Assembly: GCA_934623575.1 (NCBI GenBank)
Contig: CAKTVL010000002.1
Location: 62,001 to 126,000 of the forward strand
Length of the DNA: 64,000 nt
Reading direction: 5' to 3'
Source of the DNA: an uncultured Oscillospiraceae bacterium
GTDB lineage: Bacteria; Bacillota; Clostridia; Oscillospirales; Oscillospiraceae
Made by a program: the position numbers and the translations under genes. Of this stretch, positions 1 through 6,821 are shown piece by piece. The notes beneath the pieces were generated by a model, which saw only the letters and a program-made list of their open reading frames with translations, was not told the DNA's origin and made no database searches. The stretch's first letter is position 1, and each line of letters starts with the position of its first letter.

Positions 1-563
1 AATGAGACTTCCCTTAGAGAAAGTTTTTTGAATCCATGTTCAAAAAACAAATAACATACTCCGCCTTTTCGAGCTTCGGACTCATAAGCTAAACAATCAG
101 GTTCTTCGTATGTAATCCTGTCAATAAAAGATTGCTCTTCATGTGACAGCGGCAGTCCATCATTGACTTTTTTAAGTATCTTGTCAAAGCCAAAATGAAT
201 GCCATCAACTATCCGCAAATACTCTGCAGGATAGACTGTAGGAATAAAGCTGCTACCATCGTCATAAGCCCAAAAGGTCAGCAGATTGTTTTTCGCACCC
301 CACTTTTTTGCTTCTGCTCTTGCGGTTTGAGAACTATCAGCCCAATAAGACAGTCGCTGCCCCGGAAAGAGTTGGGAGTATCTGTTATCTTTTCTGCTTA
401 CTCTCAGATTTCCTGTGTGCAATTCACTTATCGTTTTTCCGTAGTAGCTGTCTCTAAACGCTATACACCTGAAGAAGTTAAAATCATGAGACTCTATAAG
501 TGGCAAGTCTTTATGCTTCCAAATATCAATGCCGAAATACTGATTCGGATATAGCTCACCCAT
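1..563 (-). CDS. Partial uncharacterised protein downstream of hsdM, possibly RES-domain-like
   Basis: The reading frame is open from an ATG at 563 to the window edge (187 codons, C-terminus missing). It begins 3 bases after the hsdM stop, and the GAGGGG at the end of hsdM can serve as its ribosome binding site, so the two are probably co-transcribed and coupled. The protein starts MGELYPNQYFGID and carries FFRCIAFRD, then SYWADSSQTARAEAKKWG near residues 70-90. This Arg then Tyr/Ala/Ser then Ala-x-x-Glu spacing recalls RES-domain proteins (NAD-degrading toxin-type folds), but the similarity is weak and judged by eye. It does not look like HsdS, the specificity subunit usually found next to hsdM. 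Function is unassigned. Confidence 0.75.
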   Translation of the reverse strand, partial: MGELYPNQYFGIDIWKHKDLPLIESHDFNFFRCIAFRDSYYGKTISELHTGNLRVSRKDNRYSQLFPGQRLSYWADSSQTARAEAKKWGAKNNLLTFWAYDDGSSFIPTVYPAEYLRIVDGIHFGFDKILKKVNDGLPLSHEEQSFIDRITYEEPDCLAYESEARKGGVCYLFFEHGFKKLSLREVS

Positions 564-566
564 ACG

Positions 567-2129
567 TTACCCCTCAATCTCCGCGATGACTTTCTGTATT
601 TCACACCGCAGGACATTTTCCCGCGCCACGATTTCCTCGATTTCAGCGTTCAGCTTGGCAATGTCGATGACTTCACGGGTATCCTCCGCCTCCACATAGG
701 TGCTGACGGAAAGGTTGTACTCCTGCTCTCTGATTTCCTCGTATGTGGCACGGTGGCAGACATGGGGGACATCCTCGCGGGCCATGAAATAATCTACGAT
801 ATGCTCGATATTCTCCGCTGTCAGCTTATTGTTGTTTGTGACTTTGATGCACTCCTTGGATGCATCAATAAACAGCGTTGAGTTGTCCGGTTTGCTCTTT
901 TTCAGCACCATAATGCAGGTAGCAATGGAGGTCCCGAAAAACAGGTTGCCGGGGAGCTGGATAATGCAATCGACAAAGTTGTTGTCGATAAGATACTTGC
1001 GGATTTTCTGTTCCGCACCGCCCCGGTACATAATGCCGGGGAAGCAGACGATAGACGCCGTTCCGTTGTTGGCGAGCCACGACAGCGAGTGCATCACAAA
1101 GGCAAGGTCGGCCTTGCTCTTGGGTGCCAGCACACCGGCAGGCGAGAAACGAGGGTCATCAATGAGCAGGGCATTTTCATCACCGGCCCACTTAATAGAG
1201 TAGGGCGGATTTGAAACAATGAGCTCAAAAGGTTCGTCGTCCCAGTGCAGCGGATTGGTCAGCGTATCATCGCAGGCGATATCAAACTTGTCATAACCTA
1301 CATCGTGCAGGAACATATTGATACGGCACAGGTTATAGGTGGTAATGTTAATCTCCTGCCCATAGTAGCCGATACGGACGCCCTCCGGCCCCAGAATCTT
1401 GGTAGCCTTCAGCAGCAGAGAGCCAGAACCGCAGGCGGGGTCATAGACCTTGTTCACCTGTTTCTTACCCACTGTGCCGAGCCGCACCAGCATCTCAGAC
1501 ACCTCGCTGGGCGTGTAGAACTCGCCGCCGCTTTTGCCTGCGTTGGACGCATACATGGTCATCAGGAACTCATACGCATCACCAAAGGCATCTATCTGGT
1601 TTTCCTTGAACTCGCCCAGCTTCATGTCACCAATGCCGTTGAGCAGCTTACAGAGCTTTTCGTTGCGCTTGGCAACAGTAGCCCCCAGCTTATTGCTGTT
1701 TACATCAAAGTCATCGAACAGGCCGGCGAAGCTGGCTTCGGAAATAGTTCCTTTTGCGGATTCTTCAATGTGGTTAAACACCTTTTCCAGCGTTTCGTTT
1801 AGGTTTTCATCCTGTGCGGCTCGCTGCCGAACATTGCAAAACAGCTCGGAGGGCAACATGAAGAATCCCTTAGAGTTTATCATTTCATCCCGAATCTCCT
1901 CTGCAACGCTGTCAGGGAGCTTCGCATAGTCGAAATCCGTATCGCCAGCATCAATCTCGCCGGCATTTATGTAGGAAGTCAGGTTTTCGGAGATGTAGCG
2001 ATAGAACATGGTGCCAAGGACATAACTCTTAAAGTCCCAGCCGTCCACGCTGCCACGCAGCCCATCCGCGATACTCCAAATCGCACGATGCAACTCATCA
2101 CGTTCCTGTTCTCTCTTTATATCAGCCAT
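567..2129 (-). CDS. hsdM: Type I restriction-modification system, N6-adenine DNA methyltransferase subunit
   Basis: A 520-residue HsdM, a normal length for the family. It has an N-terminal helical HsdM domain (about 10-145) and an N6-methyltransferase domain with the S-adenosylmethionine motif DPACGSGS (230-237) and catalytic motif NPPY (307-310). HsdM acts with HsdS to methylate adenines and protect the host from HsdR cleavage. The ATG at 2129 is preceded by AAGGAGA at 8 bases, and a good sigma-A promoter lies upstream. No hsdS or hsdR is visible here. The partial gene directly downstream is not an obvious HsdS, so the other subunits must lie beyond the left edge or be absent. Confidence 0.95.
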   Translation of the reverse strand: MADIKREQERDELHRAIWSIADGLRGSVDGWDFKSYVLGTMFYRYISENLTSYINAGEIDAGDTDFDYAKLPDSVAEEIRDEMINSKGFFMLPSELFCNVRQRAAQDENLNETLEKVFNHIEESAKGTISEASFAGLFDDFDVNSNKLGATVAKRNEKLCKLLNGIGDMKLGEFKENQIDAFGDAYEFLMTMYASNAGKSGGEFYTPSEVSEMLVRLGTVGKKQVNKVYDPACGSGSLLLKATKILGPEGVRIGYYGQEINITTYNLCRINMFLHDVGYDKFDIACDDTLTNPLHWDDEPFELIVSNPPYSIKWAGDENALLIDDPRFSPAGVLAPKSKADLAFVMHSLSWLANNGTASIVCFPGIMYRGGAEQKIRKYLIDNNFVDCIIQLPGNLFFGTSIATCIMVLKKSKPDNSTLFIDASKECIKVTNNNKLTAENIEHIVDYFMAREDVPHVCHRATYEEIREQEYNLSVSTYVEAEDTREVIDIAKLNAEIEEIVARENVLRCEIQKVIAEIEG

Positions 2130-2165
2130 GGTCGTTCTCCTTTTCTGCCGTACTCTCTATACTCG

Positions 2166-2193
2166 ATTATAACAAAATTCACGCTTTTGGCAA
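2166..2193 (-). promoter_or_regulatory. Sigma-A type promoter for hsdM
   Basis: Read on the minus strand, TTGCCA (2188-2193) and TATAAT (2166-2171) are separated by 16 bases, 37 bases before the hsdM ATG. Confidence 0.65.
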
Positions 2194-2315
2194 CCATGTC
2201 GCCCATTCAAATTACCGTTTCCAGTATACACTCTACCATCACAAAAAGCAATAATTATATTGCAGTTTCAATCTATATTTCAGAAAATTTATTCGAAAAA
2301 ACGCAAAATACCCCC

Positions 2316-2344
2316 TTGCACAAATCAAACATTTGTGCTATTCT
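2316..2344 (+). promoter_or_regulatory. Transposase promoter with an internal operator-like palindrome
   Basis: TTGCAC (2316-2321), a 17-base spacer and TATTCT (2339-2344) form a sigma-A promoter for the transposase. A perfect inverted repeat GCACAAAT (2318-2325), CAAAC, ATTTGTGC (2331-2338) sits across the spacer, where a bound dimeric repressor would block RNA polymerase. The regulator is unknown. Confidence 0.55.
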
Positions 2345-2375
2345 ATGGACACGGTATACCAAAAGTAAATAGCGT

Positions 2376-2454
2376 AGTCTTCATCAATTATTTGAATACA
2401 TTTCCCCGGCACATTATTTTTGATGAATTTGAGAGGTATACCACGATGAAGACT
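2376..2454 (+). promoter_or_regulatory. 5' leader of transposase with two mutually exclusive stems
   Basis: AGTCTTCATC (2376-2385) is an exact reverse complement of GATGAAGACT (2445-2454), which contains the transposase start codon (2446-2448). The same leader segment, TTCATCAA (2380-2387), can instead pair with TTGATGAA (2420-2427). The two stems cannot form together. One masks the start codon and the other frees it. Two GGTATACC palindromes (2353-2360 and 2435-2442) flank the leader. The pairings are seen directly; the regulatory role is inferred. Confidence 0.45.
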
Positions 2455-4068
2455 GTGAATCACATTCGACTGACTCCGGATGATATGGAGGAGGTCATTC
2501 CCATTCCGCACCTGAATTTGCGCGGCATAATTGAAGATGCCTGCTATCGACCCAAGGCAGGGCATCCTTACTTACTGTTCTCCTGCCATGTGGAGGACTA
2601 CCGAAATCGAAAATGCCGTTTCTGCGGCAGTACCGCCGTTCACGCACACGGCCAAACAGGGGCTCCGCGCCGCATTCACGATGTCAACAGCGGACGCACG
2701 AAGGTCGATATAGACCTAACGGTGCAGCGGTACATCTGTAGCGAATGCGGAAGGTCTTTTTCCCCGCCATCGCCGGACATTATGGAGAGCCGGCATTTGA
2801 CAAGGCGGCTTTATGACGAAATCAGACACGAGGCGTTTACCAAGCCGCTGAGTACAGTCGCCCTGAAATACGGCTATTCCGACACCATCATCGGCAAAAT
2901 TTTTGACGAGTATTCCAAAGAGTTGGATTCAGCCCATGGCCCTGTTATCGCTCCCCGCGTATTGGGCATTGATGAAAAGCACATCGTCCATAATATGCGG
3001 GCCATCTTTACGGACATTGAGAACCGTGTTCTGCTGGAGATGTGTCCCGACAACAAGAAGGATACCGTCATTGCAGCCATTGAGAGCATGGTCGGCTACG
3101 ACACCAATATCGAGGTCGTAACGATGGATATGTCCTGTGGCTATCGTACTTATGTGCAGGAGTGCTTGCCCAATGCCGCCATCGTCGTGGACAAGTTCCA
3201 TGTCTGCCAGTCCGTATATGAGAAAATCGCCAAAGCCCGCAGCAAAATCATGGCCTATATCGGCGCCCTCATCCAAGCGGAGCCGGAGGGCGGCGCAAAG
3301 AAGCAGATGATTGCGGTACGGAACCTCGCCCAGACGAACACCTATCTGTTCAAGTTCAACGCCAAGAATCTCGCCAAGAGTGAGAGGCGTATCAGCGCAA
3401 TGGCAAATATCTGCGCGACTTTCCCTGAGTTCAACCATCTGCGGCTTATCAAGGAACGCTTTGACCGCATCTACACCGCCCCTGACCGCAAGACGGCAGA
3501 GGCATACTGCAAGGAATGGGCAGAGCTTATCCCGCCCTCTGGCTGCCGTCAAATCGAGGCATGGAAGAAGCGGTTCGAGGTGGAGCCGGAGCTGTTTGAC
3601 GACCTTCGTTCGGCCAAGAACACCCTCACGAGGAAGTGGCACGAGGAAATCTTCAATTACTTTGAACCCAACCGTCGCTTTACCAATGCCGTAACGGAGG
3701 GCTTGAATCGGATGGTGGAGGACATGAGCCGCATGGGGAACGGGTACAGCTTTGAACGGCTGCGTGCGCGGGCTCTTTACAGCGACAAGGTTGCGGCTCT
3801 CGTTGTCTACACGATGCAGACGGAGAGCGTCCCTGTTGCCGAGGAGTCTTCTTACAACAAGCCGCCTCACGCGATGGGATATATGTCGTTCCTTTCGTTC
3901 TCGAAGCCGAAGGTACACTGGGAAACGGTCTACTCTATGAAGCCGGAGTTTGCGCCGCAGGAAGACTCGCTGCTGGCCTTCAGCAACTATGTCCGTGAGG
4001 ACGATGACAACGGTGAATGCCAGTTGCAGGATGGGTCCTGTGCGGCAGAAGAGCAGGAGGTGGAGTAA
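2446..4068 (+). CDS. tnpA: ISL3-family transposase
   Basis: A 540-residue transposase. The N-terminal ISL3 zinc finger has CxxC pairs at residues 57/60 and 98/101. A helix-turn-helix region follows (about 120-155), then the DDE catalytic core: Asp176 in GIDEKH, Asp249 in VVDKFHVCQ, and a Glu in TEGLNRM near residue 428. The ATG at 2446 is chosen because GAGAGG lies 9 bases upstream (2431-2436); in-frame ATGs further upstream fall in the promoter region. The frame is intact, so the element may be active. It inserts beside hsdM in the lower-GC accessory region. Terminal inverted repeats and a target duplication could not be identified by eye, so element limits are not given. Confidence 0.93.
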   Translation: MKTVNHIRLTPDDMEEVIPIPHLNLRGIIEDACYRPKAGHPYLLFSCHVEDYRNRKCRFCGSTAVHAHGQTGAPRRIHDVNSGRTKVDIDLTVQRYICSECGRSFSPPSPDIMESRHLTRRLYDEIRHEAFTKPLSTVALKYGYSDTIIGKIFDEYSKELDSAHGPVIAPRVLGIDEKHIVHNMRAIFTDIENRVLLEMCPDNKKDTVIAAIESMVGYDTNIEVVTMDMSCGYRTYVQECLPNAAIVVDKFHVCQSVYEKIAKARSKIMAYIGALIQAEPEGGAKKQMIAVRNLAQTNTYLFKFNAKNLAKSERRISAMANICATFPEFNHLRLIKERFDRIYTAPDRKTAEAYCKEWAELIPPSGCRQIEAWKKRFEVEPELFDDLRSAKNTLTRKWHEEIFNYFEPNRRFTNAVTEGLNRMVEDMSRMGNGYSFERLRARALYSDKVAALVVYTMQTESVPVAEESSYNKPPHAMGYMSFLSFSKPKVHWETVYSMKPEFAPQEDSLLAFSNYVREDDDNGECQLQDGSCAAEEQEVE

Positions 4069-4069
4069 C

Positions 4070-4297
4070 ATGGCAATGGCAGATGTACGGATTGACATGG
4101 AAACCGCCCTGTACGAGCAGATGGCCGCGCTGTGCGCCAAACTTGGCACCACCGTTGAGGCGACGGCGGTACGGTTCTGCAAGGAATTCGTGCGGACGGA
4201 AACGCCTCCCGTGTCTGAGTCCTACGCCTCTATGAGCGTGGAGGACAGAATCGACTTTATTGCTCAGAATATTCTGAGGGAATACAATTCCAAATGA
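4070..4297 (+). CDS. RelB/DinJ-like small antitoxin-type protein
   Basis: A 75-residue protein starting one base after the transposase stop, with GGAGG inside the end of the transposase gene as its ribosome binding site, so it is certainly co-translated with it. The N-terminal stretch MADVRIDMETALYEQMAAL resembles the ribbon-helix-helix start of RelB/DinJ antitoxins, where a short beta strand (VRID) precedes a helix, followed by a GTTVEATAVRFC second helix. The C-terminal half (SMSVEDRIDFIAQNIL) is helical. No toxin gene follows: the next element is a terminator. It may be an orphan regulator carried by the insertion sequence rather than part of a toxin-antitoxin pair. Family call by eye only. 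Confidence 0.7.
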   Translation: MAMADVRIDMETALYEQMAALCAKLGTTVEATAVRFCKEFVRTETPPVSESYASMSVEDRIDFIAQNILREYNSK

Positions 4298-4309
4298 TGC
4301 AAAAAAGAT

Positions 4310-4345
4310 ACCCCTGTGAGGATTGACCTCACAGGGGTTCTCTTT
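4310..4345 (+). terminator. Rho-independent terminator after the transposase operon
   Basis: A perfect 12-base stem ACCCCTGTGAGG (4310-4321) and CCTCACAGGGGT (4327-4338) with a 5-base loop is followed by the T-rich TCTCTTTGTTCTT. A-rich sequence on the left side means it could also act on the convergent minus-strand gene. Confidence 0.85.
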
Positions 4346-4350
4346 GTTCT

Positions 4351-4746
4351 TCAGGCACCGAGCGTGCCGCTGCGTAGTGCCTCAACCAGCGGCAGCACCT
4401 GCCACTTGGGGATGGTGTACTCGTTGCCATCCAGCAGCAACAGCCAGTATACCTGTCGCTCCAGCAGCAGAGTCTTGTCCGCGTTCCATCGCTTGATGCC
4501 GACCTCATAGACGCCATCTCCCGGCAGCTCCACATCGAACCGTCGGCCTTTCGGTGTCTTTGGCGGCCACTGATATTGCAAGAACTTGCGGGCAAAGCGG
4601 TACTTGGGGTCTGGACCCACGATGCGGGACACATAGGGATACGCCCGCGTGTTGGGAATATGCGGCACGAATATGGAGTAGCCCCAGTACCAAAGGTCAT
4701 CGTCGTCCTCGCACGGAGGAACATTGTTTCTGTGGCTCGTGTCCAT
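4351..4746 (-). CDS. Uncharacterised 131-residue protein
   Basis: Not recognised. The ATG at 4746 is chosen because AGAGGG lies 8 bases upstream; an in-frame TTG at 4776 would add 10 residues and overlap the preceding gene. The protein is rich in Trp, Tyr and Pro. It has an acidic start (CEDDDDLWYWG), a middle with YPYVSRIVGPDPKYRFARKF, and a C-terminal part (VYEVGIKRWNADKTLLLERQ, then VYWLLLLDGNEYTIPKW) that looks like a beta-rich fold. No signal peptide or membrane segment is seen. It follows the gene at 4766-5080 on the same strand and is convergent with the transposase operon, meeting it at the shared terminator hairpin. It could be a passenger of the mobile element or of the surrounding island. 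Confidence 0.65.
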   Translation of the reverse strand: MDTSHRNNVPPCEDDDDLWYWGYSIFVPHIPNTRAYPYVSRIVGPDPKYRFARKFLQYQWPPKTPKGRRFDVELPGDGVYEVGIKRWNADKTLLLERQVYWLLLLDGNEYTIPKWQVLPLVEALRSGTLGA

Positions 4747-4765
4747 CGGAGTTGCCCTCTGCCGC

Positions 4766-5080
4766 CTACGACTCAAACCCCGGCGGCGTCAGCTTCCGAA
4801 GGATTTCCGCCGCTTCCTCGGCGGTGTAGTGCTTGTAGTAGGCATCCAGTGGATGCAGCATCTCCTCGTAACGCAGGGTCGCTATCTCGTAGCCCTCCAT
4901 ATCGCCGAGGTGTTTTGCCTTCTGCTTCAGCAGGCTCAGTTCGTTGGGGCGGATGTCCTCCAAGGGCAATTCGCCTGACAGGATTTTCTCCTGACGCGGC
5001 GTGTACGCCGTCCCATACTGAGGTTTGTACTCTACGCTGTCCCTGTCTTTGAAGGAAAAATACGGGTCTTTTCTGCTCAT
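4766..5080 (-). CDS. Uncharacterised 104-residue soluble protein
   Basis: Not recognised. The ATG at 5080 has a full AGGAGG (5089-5094) 8 bases upstream; a GTG at 5089 would fall within that site. The protein starts MSRKDPYFSFKDRDSVEYKP and is highly charged, with a predicted helical middle (LEDIRPNELSLLKQKAKHL) and a C-terminal YTAEEAAEILRKLTPPGFES. There is no membrane segment. It probably forms an operon with the gene at 4351-4746, spaced by about 20 bases. Its ribosome binding site is embedded in a perfect 10-bp stem (separate entry), suggesting translational control. It lies next to the ISL3 transposase in the accessory part of the window. Confidence 0.7.
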   Translation of the reverse strand: MSRKDPYFSFKDRDSVEYKPQYGTAYTPRQEKILSGELPLEDIRPNELSLLKQKAKHLGDMEGYEIATLRYEEMLHPLDAYYKHYTAEEAAEILRKLTPPGFES

Positions 5081-5088
5081 AAAAATCA

Positions 5089-5120
5089 CCTCCTGTTACA
5101 GAAAATTCTATAACAGGAGG
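5089..5120 (-). promoter_or_regulatory. Hairpin sequestering the ribosome binding site of the 104-residue gene
   Basis: CCTCCTGTTA (5089-5098) and TAACAGGAGG (5111-5120) are exact reverse complements separated by 12 bases. In the minus-strand transcript the downstream arm carries the AGGAGG site of the gene starting at 5080, so folding would hide it completely. No T-tract follows, which argues against a plain terminator. Confidence 0.6.
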
Positions 5121-5282
5121 TCTTAAATTGGTAGCACACGAGAAAAGAAACCCAGCACAACTTTTTTGCGCCGTTCCCACACAAAACGATTTAGCTCTCA
5201 GCTCCCTGCTTTTTCCCGCCCAACCCACACAAAAGTTGGGATACCCACGGCGCGCCGTCTCCCTATTGTGTATGCTATGTAC

Positions 5283-6632
5283 TTACCGCTTGTTGGACTT
5301 GATCCAGATGCCCTGCTTCTCCGCGTTGGCGATAAGCTCATCGCGGAACATGGGGTGGGCGATGGAGATCAGCTTCTCCGCCCGCTCCCAGGTGGAGCAG
5401 CCCACCAGGTTCACGCCGCCGTACTCGGTGACGATATAATACGCCTGGCTGCGGGGATCGGTGACGATGTCGCCGGGGGACAGCAGCGGGTTGATGCGGG
5501 ACTTTACGTTGCCCTGCTTATCCGTGAAGGAGGACGTCAGACAGATAAACGCCTTGCCGCCCCGGGACAGGGCCGCGCCCTCCAGGAAGTCCAGCTGGCC
5601 GCCGGTGCCGCTGATCTGCCGGGTGCCGGAGCTCTCGGCACAGATCTGGCCGTACAGGTCCACGGAGATACAGTTGTTAATGGAGACGAAATTGTCCTGC
5701 TTGCCCACGTTGGCCGGGTCGTTGCAGTAGCTGATGGGATAGGTGACCACGCCGGGATTCTCCCGGATCCAGTCGTACAGGTCCGGCGAACCGATAGCCA
5801 GGCCGAAAATGCTCTTGTAGCGATCCAGCTTCTTCTGGTTGTTGGTGATCTTACCGGCCTTGTACATGTCCAGATAGCTGTCGCACAGCATCTCCGTGTG
5901 GATGCCCAGGTCCCGCAGGTCGCTCTTGGCGATCATCTGGCCCACGGCGTTGGGCAGCGAACCGATGCCCAGCTGCAGCGTGGAGCCGTCCACCATGTTC
6001 TGCACCACATACTCAGCGATCTTCATCTCCGCCTCGTTGGCGGCGGGAGACTTGACGCTGGGCAGCGGGCCGTGGGGGCCCTCCACGATCATGTCCACAT
6101 CGCTGATGTGGATGCACTCGTCCAGTCCGCCGTAGACCCAGGGCAGGTTCTCGTTGATCTCCAGGATCACGATGTCCGCCTTGTCCAGCGTGGAGCGGGC
6201 GGAGGCCGTGGCGCCGGCAAAGTTGAAGTAGCCATGCTCGTTCATGGGCGTCACCGCCATCATGGCCACGTTGACGGTGAGGAACTGGCTGTAATACCAG
6301 CTGAGGTTGCGAAACACCATCGGGTTGAAGTTGCACAGCCCGCGGTCGCAGAGCTTGCGCTCATAGCCGGACATGTGCCAGCTGTTATAGACAAAGTGCT
6401 TGCGCTCCGGGTCGCACTCCACCATCTGGATCGGGTCGAAGATCAGGTATCCGCGGATCTTGACCTCGCGCAGCTCGTCCTTTCTCTTGGCAATGGCGGC
6501 GTCCATCAGGGGCGGAAAGCCCGTGCCCATGGAAATGTCGATCCAGTCGCCGCTCTTTACCACCCGTGCCGCTTCCTCGGCGGTGCATAGCTTGCGCTTG
6601 TATTCCGCTGTGTAGTCAAACGGTCTCGCCAT
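5283..6632 (-). CDS. Acetyl-CoA hydrolase/transferase family, butyryl-CoA:acetate CoA-transferase-like
   Basis: A 449-residue cytoplasmic family I CoA-transferase. It moves CoA between an acyl-CoA (butyryl-CoA or 4-hydroxybutyryl-CoA) and acetate. Visible landmarks are an N-terminal AEEAARVVKSGDWIDI, QLGIGSLPNAVGQMI in the second half, GIHTEML just after it (its Glu is the likely CoA-thioester nucleophile), and the glycine-rich SGTGGQLDFLEGAALSRGGK. The ATG at 6632 is used, with GGGAG 6 bases upstream; the longer frame would run into the promoter. It is a monocistronic gene with its own near-consensus promoter and lies beside the pyruvate:ferredoxin oxidoreductase gene. Substrate cannot be fixed from sequence alone; the butyryl-CoA assignment fits the family and likely host. 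Confidence 0.88.
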   Translation of the reverse strand: MARPFDYTAEYKRKLCTAEEAARVVKSGDWIDISMGTGFPPLMDAAIAKRKDELREVKIRGYLIFDPIQMVECDPERKHFVYNSWHMSGYERKLCDRGLCNFNPMVFRNLSWYYSQFLTVNVAMMAVTPMNEHGYFNFAGATASARSTLDKADIVILEINENLPWVYGGLDECIHISDVDMIVEGPHGPLPSVKSPAANEAEMKIAEYVVQNMVDGSTLQLGIGSLPNAVGQMIAKSDLRDLGIHTEMLCDSYLDMYKAGKITNNQKKLDRYKSIFGLAIGSPDLYDWIRENPGVVTYPISYCNDPANVGKQDNFVSINNCISVDLYGQICAESSGTRQISGTGGQLDFLEGAALSRGGKAFICLTSSFTDKQGNVKSRINPLLSPGDIVTDPRSQAYYIVTEYGGVNLVGCSTWERAEKLISIAHPMFRDELIANAEKQGIWIKSNKR

Positions 6633-6672
6633 AGTGTTCTCCCTTTCCGCGTATTGCTGATTTACTTTGTTA

Positions 6673-6701
6673 ATTTTATCACTCACCCGACTGTATGTCA
6701 A
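6673..6701 (-). promoter_or_regulatory. Strong sigma-A promoter for the CoA-transferase
   Basis: On the minus strand TTGACA (6696-6701), a 17-base spacer and TAAAAT (6673-6678) form a near-consensus promoter 40 bases before the start codon. Confidence 0.8.
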
Positions 6702-6785
6702 CAGTTTAACAATTTTTTCTCACCGGAATAAGTAATTTCTTCCGGCGCTTTTTCCGCCGCGCGCCCGGCAGCCGCGCAGAAAAAT

Positions 6786-6806
6786 GCCCCGGCCGATGGC
6801 CGGGGC
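6786..6806 (-). terminator. Terminator after nifJ
   Basis: GCCCCGGCC (6786-6794) and GGCCGGGGC (6798-6806) form a 9-bp stem with a 3-base loop. On the minus strand it is followed by ATTTTTC. It lies 15 bases after the nifJ stop. Confidence 0.85.
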
Positions 6807-6821
6807 GTTTGCTGTGGATAC

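Noticed and set aside
5246..5259. ACGGCGCGCCGT palindrome as terminator of the CoA-transferase
   Set aside because: It has no loop or T-tract; only a chance-level short palindrome.
2200..5282. Terminal inverted repeats and target duplication of the ISL3 element
   Set aside because: I compared the flanks by eye and found no convincing matching ends, so no mobile-element limits were drawn.
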